64,000 nt of DNA. Source: Blastobasis lacticolella. Taxonomy: Eukaryota > Arthropoda > Insecta > Lepidoptera > Blastobasidae. The DNA lies in assembly GCA_905147135.1 (NCBI GenBank), contig LR990067.1:11098001-11162000 (forward strand), read 5' to 3'. The first letter of the stretch is position 1, and each line of letters starts with the position of its first letter. Below are positions 45,761-57,100 of this stretch, in pieces. The notes beneath the pieces were generated by a model that did no database searches, had not been told where the DNA came from, and saw only the letters and a program-made list of their open reading frames with translations. The position numbers and the translations under genes were made by a program.

Positions 45761-47554
45761 AAACTGTGCCTACCCCAAATGCTTAGAAAATAATGCCATA
45801 TTTCCCATGTAAATTTGTTTGCTATCCTATATATGACTTATCACATTTGATCTTATCTGTGTCTTTGAATATGAATATCCTTTCCTGAATAAATAGAAAT
45901 TTATATTTAACTAATGTGCCCTACTTTTCATTTCATTCAACGTGAGAACGTTTAGTTTTCGATAAAATACTAGGATAACCTCATTCATCACCCCTAAATA
46001 CTTAAATACACACATTAGATCAGTACACTCTATTTATTTATCTAACACATGCAACTGCGTCGAAATATCGGGCTACTCGTTAACAAAGGTACGCGGTAGG
46101 CATAGAGAAAATATTTACTAAAGTAATAGAGGAGACACCGCAAGTATTTTCTTTAAACCACGTTTGCGGTCCATGGACAACAGTGGCCGCAGTCAGTTCT
46201 GAGACATTGCGCGACGCGGACCAATCTGACAGTGGCTTGGATATTCAATAAAACGCCATCTTGTGCATTAAAAACTGTACGAACCATTCGAGGGCCAAAA
46301 TAAAGAAAATTATAACATATAATCGGTCATTCTATGACTTAGCAGCCTCCCCCCGCACCTCCCGCACGTGACAGGTTGGTACAATATTTTTGTTTGTGAT
46401 GGCTGCTCTATTACATTAGTAAATATTTTCTCTATGGCGGTAGGAAACCCGGAACATACCTTTAAAATGCAAGCATTGTTGCTGGGCGGCAGAAATATCC
46501 TACCACCTGATAAATAGCGCATTATCGTAGCCACCTTTACCTTGAAAGATACAATCGCCTAATCCATTCCGAGATAAACGTGAAAGGCTTTTAATGCATC
46601 TACTCATATTACAATGAATAATCGGTACTTTACCTAAAATACTTCACAGAAGAACCCTTTATAAGTGCATTGATATGGTATATCGTAGTAACCCTTAAGT
46701 CAGATAACCGATAATAAGGATTGGGTTAATATCAAAATAAAAATGCAAAGTCCAACACGAGAGATGGGCAGAGACTATGGACAGTTAGTTTTCTCTGTCC
46801 TGAGACAACTTCTTATGAAGAAAGAAGGAAAGAAGACACGATTTTACAAAAATATTGTTAAAAACATCATCATTATGTTTATATGATTTATAAGTACCTA
46901 CATTTTTCCATTTGATACAAAATGCAAATTTTTACACTTGCTACTGGAATCCCAGCTTTTAAAGCATCGGCATCGTAGCTATAGTAAAGTAAACAACGTT
47001 TATTCCATTCAGACACACGGCATAACATTCAGAAATGTTCATAGAAAATAAAAGTAAAACAGGGACGTAAGCAGAAAAAAAGAGACTCTAATCTCGTAAC
47101 CTGTGCCATGTGGAGAGTGCAATGGGGCCACACTCAGCATATGCCACGACAGTCGCCGTGACACTGGTTTTCAGTTTGCCCCCTTAGTGATAAACATATA
47201 ACACCCGTCAGCGTTGCACTAAAATTCGTACATTACTATGAGAAATACCCGTCATAAGCTGTCGAGAATGAGGATCAGTCACGATTTCTGTTTAGTGACT
47301 TTTCCATTAGCTTATGATACCATATTAATGACGGTAAAGATATTTTCACAATGTCTCTTAAACCTGAGAATGTCTGCACTAGAACGCTTGATTTTAGTAT
47401 GTATGATTGCGCTTGACATTTCCTTCAAACCCATATAAATTTCAAAATTTACTTCAAAAATGCATTCACTGAGTTTGAATTTGAACATGAGTTCAAATTT
47501 TAAAATTCCTTATTCAGCGTGGGTATAATACATACCTATAAACTTACTGACGTC
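45761..47554. other. No gene recognised
   Basis: AT-rich sequence with open frames no longer than about 75 codons and no splice-bounded exon. 46435-46460 repeats GCGGTAGGAAACCCGGAACA also seen (inverted) near 31640 and 39530. 46985-47180 is a diverged LINE-tail type repeat. Confidence 0.4.
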
Positions 47555-48400
47555 ATCATCATCACAGTCCACTGAAGGACTAAGGGCCTCTCCCACGAAA
47601 GAGGAGGTTATTGCCATAATCTATAAGCTTGGCAAGCGGGTTAGAAATCGCAATGTTATAAATATAACAATGAAAAACGCTGCTGCAAACGCCACGAGTG
47701 TAAGGGGTTGGTGGTAATATTTACAGAGTAGGTTCTACTCGATATTTTTATATTTTTAATGTAAATAAAGTCCTGTCAAAATGTTTGAAAATTTACATTA
47801 CAGCTTCAGGAAATGGAACCACACTCCACTTCTTCATATCTGGGTAAGAAGAAAGGAAAGGTGGAGGAAAGGAGGCTAGGGGGCGTCTTCACAATTTGCT
47901 ACACACAAGACTCCTCCTGAGTTTGGCACACATTTAGCACAGTTTAAAATAGTAAAAGTTGTGGTGCCGCCACCTCAAAGAATAGCACCACCCCATCTCT
48001 TTCCGTGGGTGTCGTAAGAGGCGACTAAGGGGCAAATCCGAAAGGTGGGCAGCAGCATCTTTCTGGGTAGATTTACATCAACTGCACTGCGATCTCCAAC
48101 CCGCCTGCCAAGCGTGGAGATTATGGCAATGACCTCCCCTTTCGTGGGAGAGGCCTGAAGTCCTGCAGTGGACTGTTATGGGATGTGATGATGAGTTGAT
48201 CACTAACCTATGCTTTTACCGTAAGTGAAAACGTAACCTAACCTGCACATTCAGGCGATCATTATCCATGAATCTGGTCAGGTCCCCTGTCAACAGGATC
48301 ACGGAGGTCAGATGGCACTCGCTCTACTATAATTACCTGATCTGCCAAATCCTGGATCATGGTCAAGGCGGACCCCGGGCCCTCGCACGCGACATCACCG
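47555..48400. repeat. R250 pair in opposite orientation, then SINE-A
   Basis: 47555-47715 (truncated) and 47955-48197 (full, inverted) are R250 copies. 48245-48398 is a SINE-A body (plus). The 47955 copy closely resembles 2168-2432 (AATAGCACCACCCCATCTCT). Confidence 0.6.
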
Positions 48401-48774
48401 TCTGAGTAGTCCATCCGGGAGGATTCCACCGCCTAATCTATTTCTGCTGCTAAGCAGGTTTTAGTATCCGGTTCTGTAGATAACACAGGCACGTGTCATA
48501 TCAGTCTAGTCCAAAGTTACGATACAGCTCACTTGTTTATATTATTTTCCTGTTATTACATTTCTTTAGGTTAGGTACAACTTGCATTATGTCTCATTCT
48601 GTCAGCTTTAGTTACAGAAAAAATATTTGCAATCAGAAAGAAAACATATTTAGAATTAGAAAATATTAGTAGAAGATAACATAACTTGACTAACCAAAAC
48701 TAGGTTAATCTAATACTAAATTTATCAAAAACTAAAAATAATAAAAAATTAAGGTATATATCTACTAAACTAAT

Positions 48775-49110
48775 AAACCGCTGCCATTACGTAAGGTACC
48801 CAAAATGCTGGCGGCATTGCCACGTTGAATTAGAAATAAAATTAAACACTAATACAAAATTATTATCTGTATATTAAAAAATTCATCCACATCGTTGTCC
48901 CGCGGAATGGTGCCCAGAAAGCTAGCTGCGTTGCTTCGTTGGATAGCAATGCTATCCTCTGTCCGAGGAACGAGCCAGCTCTCTGGTCTGTGGTGTCTAT
49001 CTGGTACCTTTTTGCTTAAGTCTTTAATAAGCTTGAAAGCGTCAGGGTTGGTGACGTGGAAAATATAGCTACAGAAAAGATAAACAGAGCTACAGAGCCA
49101 CAAATACACT
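48775..49110 (-). pseudogene. Retroelement-like fragment, duplicated motif
   Basis: The minus strand reads PDAFKLIKDLSKKVPDRHHR, PESWLVPRTEDSIAIQRSNA and ASFLGTIPRDNDVDEFFNIQ (49040-48870). A second, shorter copy, LIQRGNAASILGTLRNGSG, lies at 48835-48777. The IQRGNAASxLGT motif is, to my recollection, common in insect mobile-element proteins, but I cannot name the family. Confidence 0.4.
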
Positions 49111-49140
49111 TCAAAGGTAACGTAACGTCATAATACCTAT

Positions 49141-49280
49141 TTTTTTATACCACTAAGGTGGCAAACAAGCTTACGGCCCGCCTGATGTGTGAAAATCTGT
49201 CCAGGTAGTTCATTCCATAACCTTAGTGTGCATGGGAGAAAGTTCCTTTAAAACCGCATAGTTTTGTCCAATTTCCTCTA
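49141..49280 (-). repeat. K-LINE 3' end with internal deletion
   Basis: T run, GGTGGCAAACAAGCTTACGG, then a jump to CCAGGTAGTTCATTCCATAA. Confidence 0.55.
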
Positions 49281-49459
49281 TTAGTGTATACTTCAGTAGA
49301 GCATAGTGCAAATTTCATACTGATCGACTCCTTACCTCTCACATACTTCCATCGGCTCCCTCTCTCTACAACCTTGTTAGTAGTGAGTCTTCCGAGTAAT
49401 CACAGGTAGCAGTCATTCCAGTGGTTTGGTTTGGGGCCGGGGTATATTATACTAAATTT

Positions 49460-50575
49460 TTTATGCGTTATACGGCAGGCAAACAGGCAAGCGAGCCACT
49501 TGATGGGAAGTGGTCACCGCCACATTATGAACATCATCAAGATCAGGGGAGTTACCAAAGCGTTGCCCGCGTCTGAAGAGACCTCTAATATACCTCTTAA
49601 ATGATCCCATATCCAAAGGAAACATGGTGACTGGGAGGTCATTCCACATCCGAATCGTACGAGATTGTATTTATTTTTAAATGTTACTTAAGTATTTAGA
49701 CATAGACAGCACTGTACACTACGTCCTTGCCTAAGGTGAGTACAGTAAATTCTTTTTTATTAGACTAGCATAGACCGCCATGTCATCTGGTGGTAAGTGA
49801 AGATGCGGCCGAAGATGGAGTATGCCATGTCTTGGAACAGATTATTCACTCACGTCTTAAAGGCTTCCAGATTACCGTAATCAGGGAACACACTAGCAGG
49901 CAACAGGCAATATGTTGGTGTACATACATATTTCATCATCACGGCCCATAACAGTCCACTGCAGGACTTCGGGCCTCTCCCACGAAAGGGAAGGTTATTG
50001 CCATAATCTCCACGCTTGGCAGGCGGGTTGGAGATCGCAGTGTTTAAATATAACAATGGAAAATGCTGCTGCCCATTTTCCAGACTACGGAGACTCTTGA
50101 TCTTTTGCCTCGAAAACATTAGTCGCCTTGTACGACACCCAAGAGCGTAAGGGGTTGATGCTATTCTACTCTGCCGGACACCACACGGCCATACATATTT
50201 AGTATTTAGTAATTTATTAATTTTTTTAAATGTAGTTAGTATAACGCCCGTGACGTACCTAAGAAAGGGGCCTACAGAACACCAGCGCTGTGAGTCGCAT
50301 CTTGCGTATGACAGCATGTAAATGCTGAGTGGGTACAATTTACCCGCGGCCGCGACACCGACACTGGCATGGGAGGCTACGCATTGTTTCAAAACTCAAT
50401 ATTCAAAATTAATATATTGATTTGGACATCAAATATCTCTTTCAATCGTCAAAAAGGAGGGGATAGGAAAGGAAACACACAATGACACGCTGACCGCTCT
50501 ATGGCTGCAGCAAACTCACCCCACGAGTGGACCGTGCTCGACAATGCCAGGCAGAGGCGGAGTTTCAGATGTTTT
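49460..50575 (-). repeat. J-LINE, D-LINE, R250 and T-tail fragments
   Basis: 49465-49665 J-LINE (minus; MWNDLPVTMFPLDMGSFKRY). 49765-49905 D-LINE (minus; PASVFPDYGNLEAFKT). 49935-50192 R250. 50300-50575 T-tail retroposon (minus; ATATCTCTTTCAATCGTCAA, ACACACAATGACACGCTGAC, GCTCGACAATGCCAGGCAGA), extended at its far end by sequence shared with 28220-28290. Confidence 0.6.
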
Positions 50576-51679
50576 AATGATTAATTATATCTTTGGCTGT
50601 AACTCATATTGTTACTGTTATTGTGTCGTGGTGTGCTATGTGTAATAAATGTTTTTTCTTCTTTCTTCCTTACCTTATAAATAAAATAAACCTTAGCCAC
50701 CCATCTCGCGGGGGGCCGATAGCCGGTACTTGTCGCACGAGCATACAAATGAGGAGATAGCGACAGTACAGATAGAGGTCTATCTAAGATACTATCAGAA
50801 CACTATCGAACCAATAAACATTATTATTTACGGCAAATTATGCTCATAAACGATAATCTAGTCGCTACCAAAAGGAAAAAAAGCAGATAGTGGGCTATAA
50901 AGTTATCGGGTAAGATGACGGCGTCGCTGTTTTGGCATCGACTTGACATTTCAAAATGGCGTCGCTTAGTTCCAGTTCCCGCCACTGGATGAGATAACAT
51001 TATGGCGTTGTAACTTTTTATTTATCTTTACAAGAAATTAGCGTATTTGTGAGTATCGATTATTATAATCTTATGGTTGTAAAACGGCTACCACATTGTT
51101 CTATAAAAGGATTATTTGGGAGTATAATGATCGCAGTTTGGACTTATAGCTCATTATATTGTGAGTTCCTTGATACGCTGCAAAAAATAGAAAAGCGTCT
51201 TTAGAGACGCAGAATCACTATGCTAGGTACGTACTGTATTTAATTAGTGTTTGGTTTAATATAAGTTTTATTAAGTGTAAGTGGCGTTGGTAATACATAT
51301 ATTTAATTAGAAAAAAATATATAAATAAATTGCACAGTGTATTGAAAGGTATATTGCCAAGCAGTATCAAACAAAAGTATTGACACACATCAAATACAAA
51401 TATACAAATAATTGTTCTTATTGTAAAACTAAATAACCAGGTCCTACAGAGTTTTAACAGTAATAAGTGGAGATAAGTTGGAATCTAAGTTGATCACTTT
51501 ATCACACACAAGTGGGCAAGCGACTTCAATTGCGTAGCTCTTACCTATAGAAAAATATCTTACCCTACCCTACACGTTTCTACTTACATACCTACAGACC
51601 TCATCCTGATTCTTACAAATCTAACAATAAAATATTATTAAGATGTTTGAAGCTGTTCTGAAATTATCCGCGATGTCGC
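50576..51679. other. No gene recognised
   Basis: Mostly AT-rich. 50700-51240 contains a moderately unique stretch with the palindrome GCGTCTTTAGAGACGC at 51195-51210; a related palindrome, GCGTCTAAAGAGACGC, lies at 25241-25256. Confidence 0.35.
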
Positions 51680-52545
51680 AATATTTTATTCATATTCATA
51701 TTCATATTCATATTCATTTATTCGTAGTAATAATCATACATCGTCATTTAAAATAGTTTCATGAATAGAATTAAGTACTAATAGTTGATGTCAATGTTAA
51801 AAAACAATTAATTCAATAGTATCAAATTATCATGATTCGAAATTGTCAAGAAGTAAATTAGTATTATAATATTAAATAATAATTAAGTCAAATGTTAAAT
51901 TAAATAATTATAAGAAAAACACAAAATGCTTCAAACATGTCAAATATAAAATTAAATCATAATATGAAATGTCAAATACAATGTTCGAAAACTATATGTC
52001 AAATATTAATTAATCGAAATGTCAAATACAATACAATGAAACAAATAGTCGCATACAATATTGCGTGTCACAGAAAGAAACAATTTTCTATAGTGTATTA
52101 TTATTCATTGTATTCAATTAAATGACTAGAAGTGGGTGATATCAATCTAATAACGGAGAGGGACTAAAGGCTTCGCTCATCTAAAAACTCATCTATAGAG
52201 TAGTATGCTTTTTTTATTAATATCAATTTTAATAGCTTGCAGAACCTGTGGTAGGTTTTGCATTCACGAATATCCGTATGCAGTCTATTATAGATCCGCG
52301 GGCCCATGATATATAGCGAACGGGTAGTTTTGTCCAGTCTGTGAGTCGGTATTGGTAGGTCATGTTGTCTCCTAGAGGATACTCGTAGGCCAAGAGTTGC
52401 GTTATTAATAAACTCGCCCATATTACGCCTCACGTATTTGGCTACTTCGAAGATGTAAAGTGAAGGAAGCGTCATGATGTTCAGATCTATAAATAATTGC
52501 CTCGCTGGCGCATCAAGCGCCACGTGTGACAAAATCCGCACTGTA
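51680..52545 (-). pseudogene. LINE C-terminus with ATTCAT tail
   Basis: The minus strand encodes LSHVALDAPARQLFIDLNIM, TLPSLYIFEVAKYVRRNMGE and KLILIKKAYYSIDEFLDERS, the C-terminal end of a non-LTR polymerase. A long AT-rich 3' UTR leads to an ATATTCATATTCAT tail (51688-51718). A different family from the J-LINE. SINE-B (plus) abuts at 52545-52680. Confidence 0.6.
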
Positions 52546-53039
52546 TTTTATAATAAGTATGTATTTAAAAAAAGTATTTAAGTAGTAGGTATATCAGTTA
52601 TCTAGCACCCATAGTACAAGCTTTGCTTAGTTTGGGGCTAGATGGCGCTGCGTGAATTTGTCCACGAATTAAAAAAAAAAAAAAAAAAATTGATATCTCG
52701 GGTATATATTATTGCAATTTTCCTACGGATCTCTAATTTATTTAAAGATAAAATAAAGCCTACGCTACTCACTGGTAATGTTGCTTTCTATGGGTGAAAT
52801 AGTTAAAAAAATCGGTCAAGTAGTTTTTAAATTTATCCTTTACAAACAAATAAACCGAAAAACAATCAAATCTTTCCTCTTTATAGTATTAGTATAAAAT
52901 AAAACGCCTCTTTTTTCGTTGGGGGATTAAAGGAAACTGACGAGTACACTTGACCAGACAAATGTTTTACTACAATAAGGTCGAAGTTCAGTTGCAGGCC
53001 AAACTCAACCTTAGATTTTTTAGTATTTGCTCCTACCGC

Positions 53040-53400
53040 AAACGATATAATTGCACCCTCCGGACTATCGAGAGAGGGAGGTAGAGAACACGCTGGACTC
53101 GCAAGAGACCTAGGCGCCTACTCTGCCTTCGGAGTACCTATAGCCGGGAAGGATTTTCAGGTTTCATGCGACACCCCTTAGGGACGGGGTGCGCACACCG
53201 TCACTCCTCACGGGGCATACGCTGGAGAAATTATAGCGTGACCCCAGAAGGGGGTCCTCCTACTGTGGGTTGCGATTGGGGGCCTATAGGGGCCGCTGAA
53301 ACGGCTTGTAAGGTCTTCGTTGAGTCGGCCTAGGCCTCCAGGAGGTTTAGAGCGCTCGACAGATCGTCAGGGGGTCAGTGAGGACGTGCCTCGGTCTCCA
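53040..53400. other. GC-rich island of unknown origin
   Basis: About 360 bp clearly richer in GC than its surroundings (CCCCTTAGGGACGGGGTGCG, GACCCCAGAAGGGGGTCCTC). No long frame without stops on either strand that I can place; probably an old retroelement 5' region. Confidence 0.4.
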
Positions 53401-53439
53401 CACCATCATTGATAATAAAATAATATCTTTAACCGTTCC

Positions 53440-53640
53440 GGATGCATGGGCTTTTTGCATCCACTTTTCTTATGCGCACTGCAAAGGACTGGAACTCTCT
53501 GCCTGAGTCATTGTTCCCCGTTAAGTATAACCTTGGGGTCTTCAAATCGAGAGTGAATAGGTATCTTCTAGGCAAGCATACTACATCTTCGACCTCATCG
53601 TCGCTTTCCATCAGCTGAGTTGAGGTCAAATGCAAGCCAA
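53440..53640 (+). repeat. D-LINE C-terminal fragment
   Basis: FASTFLMRTAKDWNSLPESL, FPVKYNLGVFKSRVNRYLLG, TSSTSSSLSIS and stop; close to 15280-15470. Confidence 0.65.
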
Positions 53641-53839
53641 TTATTAAGAATAAAAAAAAACGGAACTAAGACGTATTGCATTAAAATGACAGTTTAAAAC
53701 GCCCATTTCTTCACTACTAGCGATGTCCTACAAACAGATAAGGTGGTCGCACTCAATGCCGTAATAAAGTCCTTACTCTTGTACTGTAAACGGGAAGAAT
53801 TGCCAAACCTTACTGACTGATCCACAAATCCATAAATAA

Positions 53840-53918
53840 TCCCATAGTACAAGCTTTGCTTAGTTTGGGGCTGGATGGCGCTGTGTGAATTTGTCCACGA
53901 TTATTTATTTATTTAATT
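53840..53918 (+). repeat. SINE-B 3' fragment at the gene 2 acceptor
   Basis: CCCATAGTACAAGCTTTGCT, GATGGCGCTGTGTGAATTTG and tail ATTTATTTATTTA. It ends within a few bases of the acceptor CTCCAG at 53924. Confidence 0.7.
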
Positions 53919-53924
53919 CTCCAG

Positions 53925-54142
53925 GAAAGATACTTCTCCTGGCGCTCGTCGCGGCGGCCACCGCCAGGCCGAAGAGCGAAGCCAGTCCACAGACTGAGGA
54001 CTTGAAGAATGGCTGTCCAGCTAACTTCGATGTCCACAGACTGCTGCCTCACGACCAGTGCAACAAGTACTACTCATGCAACCTAGGGGAGAAGGTGGAA
54101 TTGGCCTGCACGCCTGGGACCTACTTCAATACGGAGGCGCAG
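53925..54142 (+). CDS. Gene 2 exon: signal peptide and start of domain 1
   Basis: After CTCCAG it enters in phase with one base missing from the first codon. It reads KILLLALVAAATARPKSEAS (signal peptide, cleavage likely after ATA), then NGCPANFDVHRLLPHDQCNK, four of the six cysteines of domain 1, and ends CAG|GTAATG in phase 0. Confidence 0.8.
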
Positions 54143-57100
54143 GTAATGTTCTTTCATGTTTTTTTTTAAGGCCGCCTGATGGAAAGTGGTCACCGCTTAT
54201 TCCATGTTACAATTATTTATTTGTAAGATATGGGTATTATAGAGGTTTTAAATATCTTCAATAGTTTGCCATTATCTCGATCCTTTGCCCGCATGCTGAG
54301 GCGTACAAATAAATAAATATAATTTTTTCATGTTCCATTAGGTACACAATAAAATCTTCCAAATAATGTAAAAAGATTTAAATGTTTAAAAATAAATTAA
54401 GTAATAAAATATTAAATAAATAAACCATGTCATACAAATTAAATATCTATTAACTCTTGCAGTTTTTATTTAATAAAAGTGCAATCATTAAGAAAACAAT
54501 GTCATAAATTTTAAATGTTTTTATAATAACCCGTTCATAATATGACTTACCTACTAAGTAAGGTTTGATCACGTATTGTGGGGTGGGATATAGGTGTCTG
54601 AGCCTACCGGTATCAGGAAAGCAATCGCGCAAATGACACTAGAAGCGACGAACCAACCACTCATAGCATCTCTTTGTTGTCCGTCTGTCCATCTGTCTGT
54701 CTGACACTCTAGTAGCCTTCTTCACCTTGAAATTAATATCAAGTACCTACCAAGTTCTGTGACCTCATCACTGTCATTTTTCATCTTGGCGGTTAATGTC
54801 CCGGTTGTTGGCTCTCACACGCCGGGGTCCGCCTAGACCATGATTCAGGATTTGGCAGATCAGGTTATTATAGTGGAGCGACTGCTATCTGACCTCCGTG
54901 ATCCTGTTAACAGGGGAACCTGACCAGTCGCCTGAATAACGAGTGAGTGTAAATGTGAGTCTCTGGTTTCGTCATGTTCTTTTTTCACGCCGTAAGAGCA
55001 TCGGTTAGTATTCAACTGAAGTGCATAACTCAGAAAAGAGTCATTGGTACATGGCGTTCAAGCCCGATGCCATGGAGTAGTAGTCGGACCCCTTTACCAT
55101 TAGATCAACGATGCTCTAACGATCCCATATCTGTCATTAACGCGATTGGAAGATATGGCTACTTAGTAATGTTATATATTTTAATCCTTGTAAACTCATC
55201 CAACAAAATTGATAGGGTACTTCCCGTAGATCTAGAATCTTGAAATTAGGCATGAGGGGAGGTCTTCATCATCATCATCACAGCCCAGAATAATCTACTT
55301 CAGTACTTAAACTCCATTAACAAAATCTAAACGTAGGTCCAGATTTATAAGGCAAGAAGCGAGGTCTTACAGCACAAGTAATGGAAAAAATTCCAAAATA
55401 CAATAATTTGTAAAATATTTTATTTTATTTTCTTAAGGAAAACCAACAGCAATGATTACAATATAAAATAACACTGGCAGCACAGGGCCAATTACAGGTT
55501 TCCATCGATAGAATATATCATACAATAGCGGAAAACTAATATATTCACGGCCAGGTTTTCGTACGATAATCAATAGATTATTATTATCAATAGATAACAA
55601 TAGTTAATCATCAATGAGCAGTTTTCCAATAGGTATCTAAAGCATTCCTAACCACTCACTAGATGGCGCCCCGACAATTTTGGTAATTGATAATCGCTTA
55701 AAATAGGTTCTTAGCAAACAGGATATAAACACTGGGTACGTTGTATTGGATAATATTGTATTTATCAATAGTTTTCAACCATTTTAGAGGTTGTAATAAT
55801 AATGGAACATAGTGCCAACTTGTGTAAATATTTCTTTTTACACTTCGTTCAACCTTTAACAGTTATGTTTATATTAATAAACATTTTATTTTTAAGTTTA
55901 GTATTAGTTGGCTGCATGAAATCACTGCCACCATCATACAGATTAAAAAAAGATTACCAAAATTGTAGGAGCGCCATCTATTGATGCTTTTTGAAACCAA
56001 TTATCAATACCTACTGGAAAACTTCTCATTAAAATTTACCATCCTTATCTACGGTGAGTTGTAGACCGAGACGGAAAGAGTGTTAATCGATGATTAACAT
56101 TGGCATTGGTTTCACAAACTGGGCGTTAATCTCTAACACAAAAGATTATAAGCTTAGCTAAAGCCATTCGATAATTATTTCATTATCATAACGTTACGAC
56201 TAATCCCAAATGTCACTTATTGAAAAACATCGAGGAAGGAGGGAAAGAACCTTTGTCAAATCTCAATCCTAGATAAACTACTATTAGTCACTGAAAATAT
56301 CTACCATCTTGGCGTTAATGTCCCGGATGTGCTCTCCATGATCCAGGATTTGACAAATCAGATAATTACCATGGAGTGACTGCCATCTGACCTCCATGAC
56401 CCTGCTACCAGGGGAACTTGACCAGATTGGATCATGGTTACACATTCAGTCCCCTGAATGTGCAGGTTTCATCAGGATGTTTTCCGTCATCGTAAGAGCA
56501 TCGGTTAGTATTCAACTTATGTACATAACTCAGAAAAGAATAATTGGTACATGGCCGCAGCGGGATTCGAAAACGGTAACTCTCGCTTATGAGTCGAATA
56601 CCCGCTCGGCCACAGACGCTCCAAATATCTGATTCATTCTATAATTTCGATCAAGACAATCTCTTTTTCTCCCTAAGTTTTCCTTGACATTTTCTGGTGT
56701 CTTAAAAAATCTGTTTCATTTCAATTTCAAGCTTTGCGACTTCGCGTGGAACGTGGACTGTGGAAACCGTGGAACGGGGGCCAGCGACGACGGAAATGCC
56801 AACGACAACGACAACGCAAGCCATGAATACGTCGGCGAATGGTTGAACAACGGATGTCCATCGGACTTTAATGTCCTCTACCTCTTACCGCACGAGTCTG
56901 AGTGCCAGAGATTCTACTCTTGCGTCCATGGAGAGAAAATACAGCACACTTGCCGTTCTGGCACTTACTTTGATGTCAAGTCGCAAGTCTGCGATTGGGC
57001 CCAGAATGTGCCTTGCGCGGGAGCAGCCGGTGGAGACAGGGAGAGTAATGAAGACAACGATAACGGAAGTGAAGACGGTAGCAGCAGTGAGGAGCTGCCA

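Noticed and set aside
56684..56731. Methionine at 56684 as start of gene 2
   Set aside because: The sequence before 56732 is intronic; the domain halves on either side join only through the splice at 54142/56732, and the signal peptide lies upstream.
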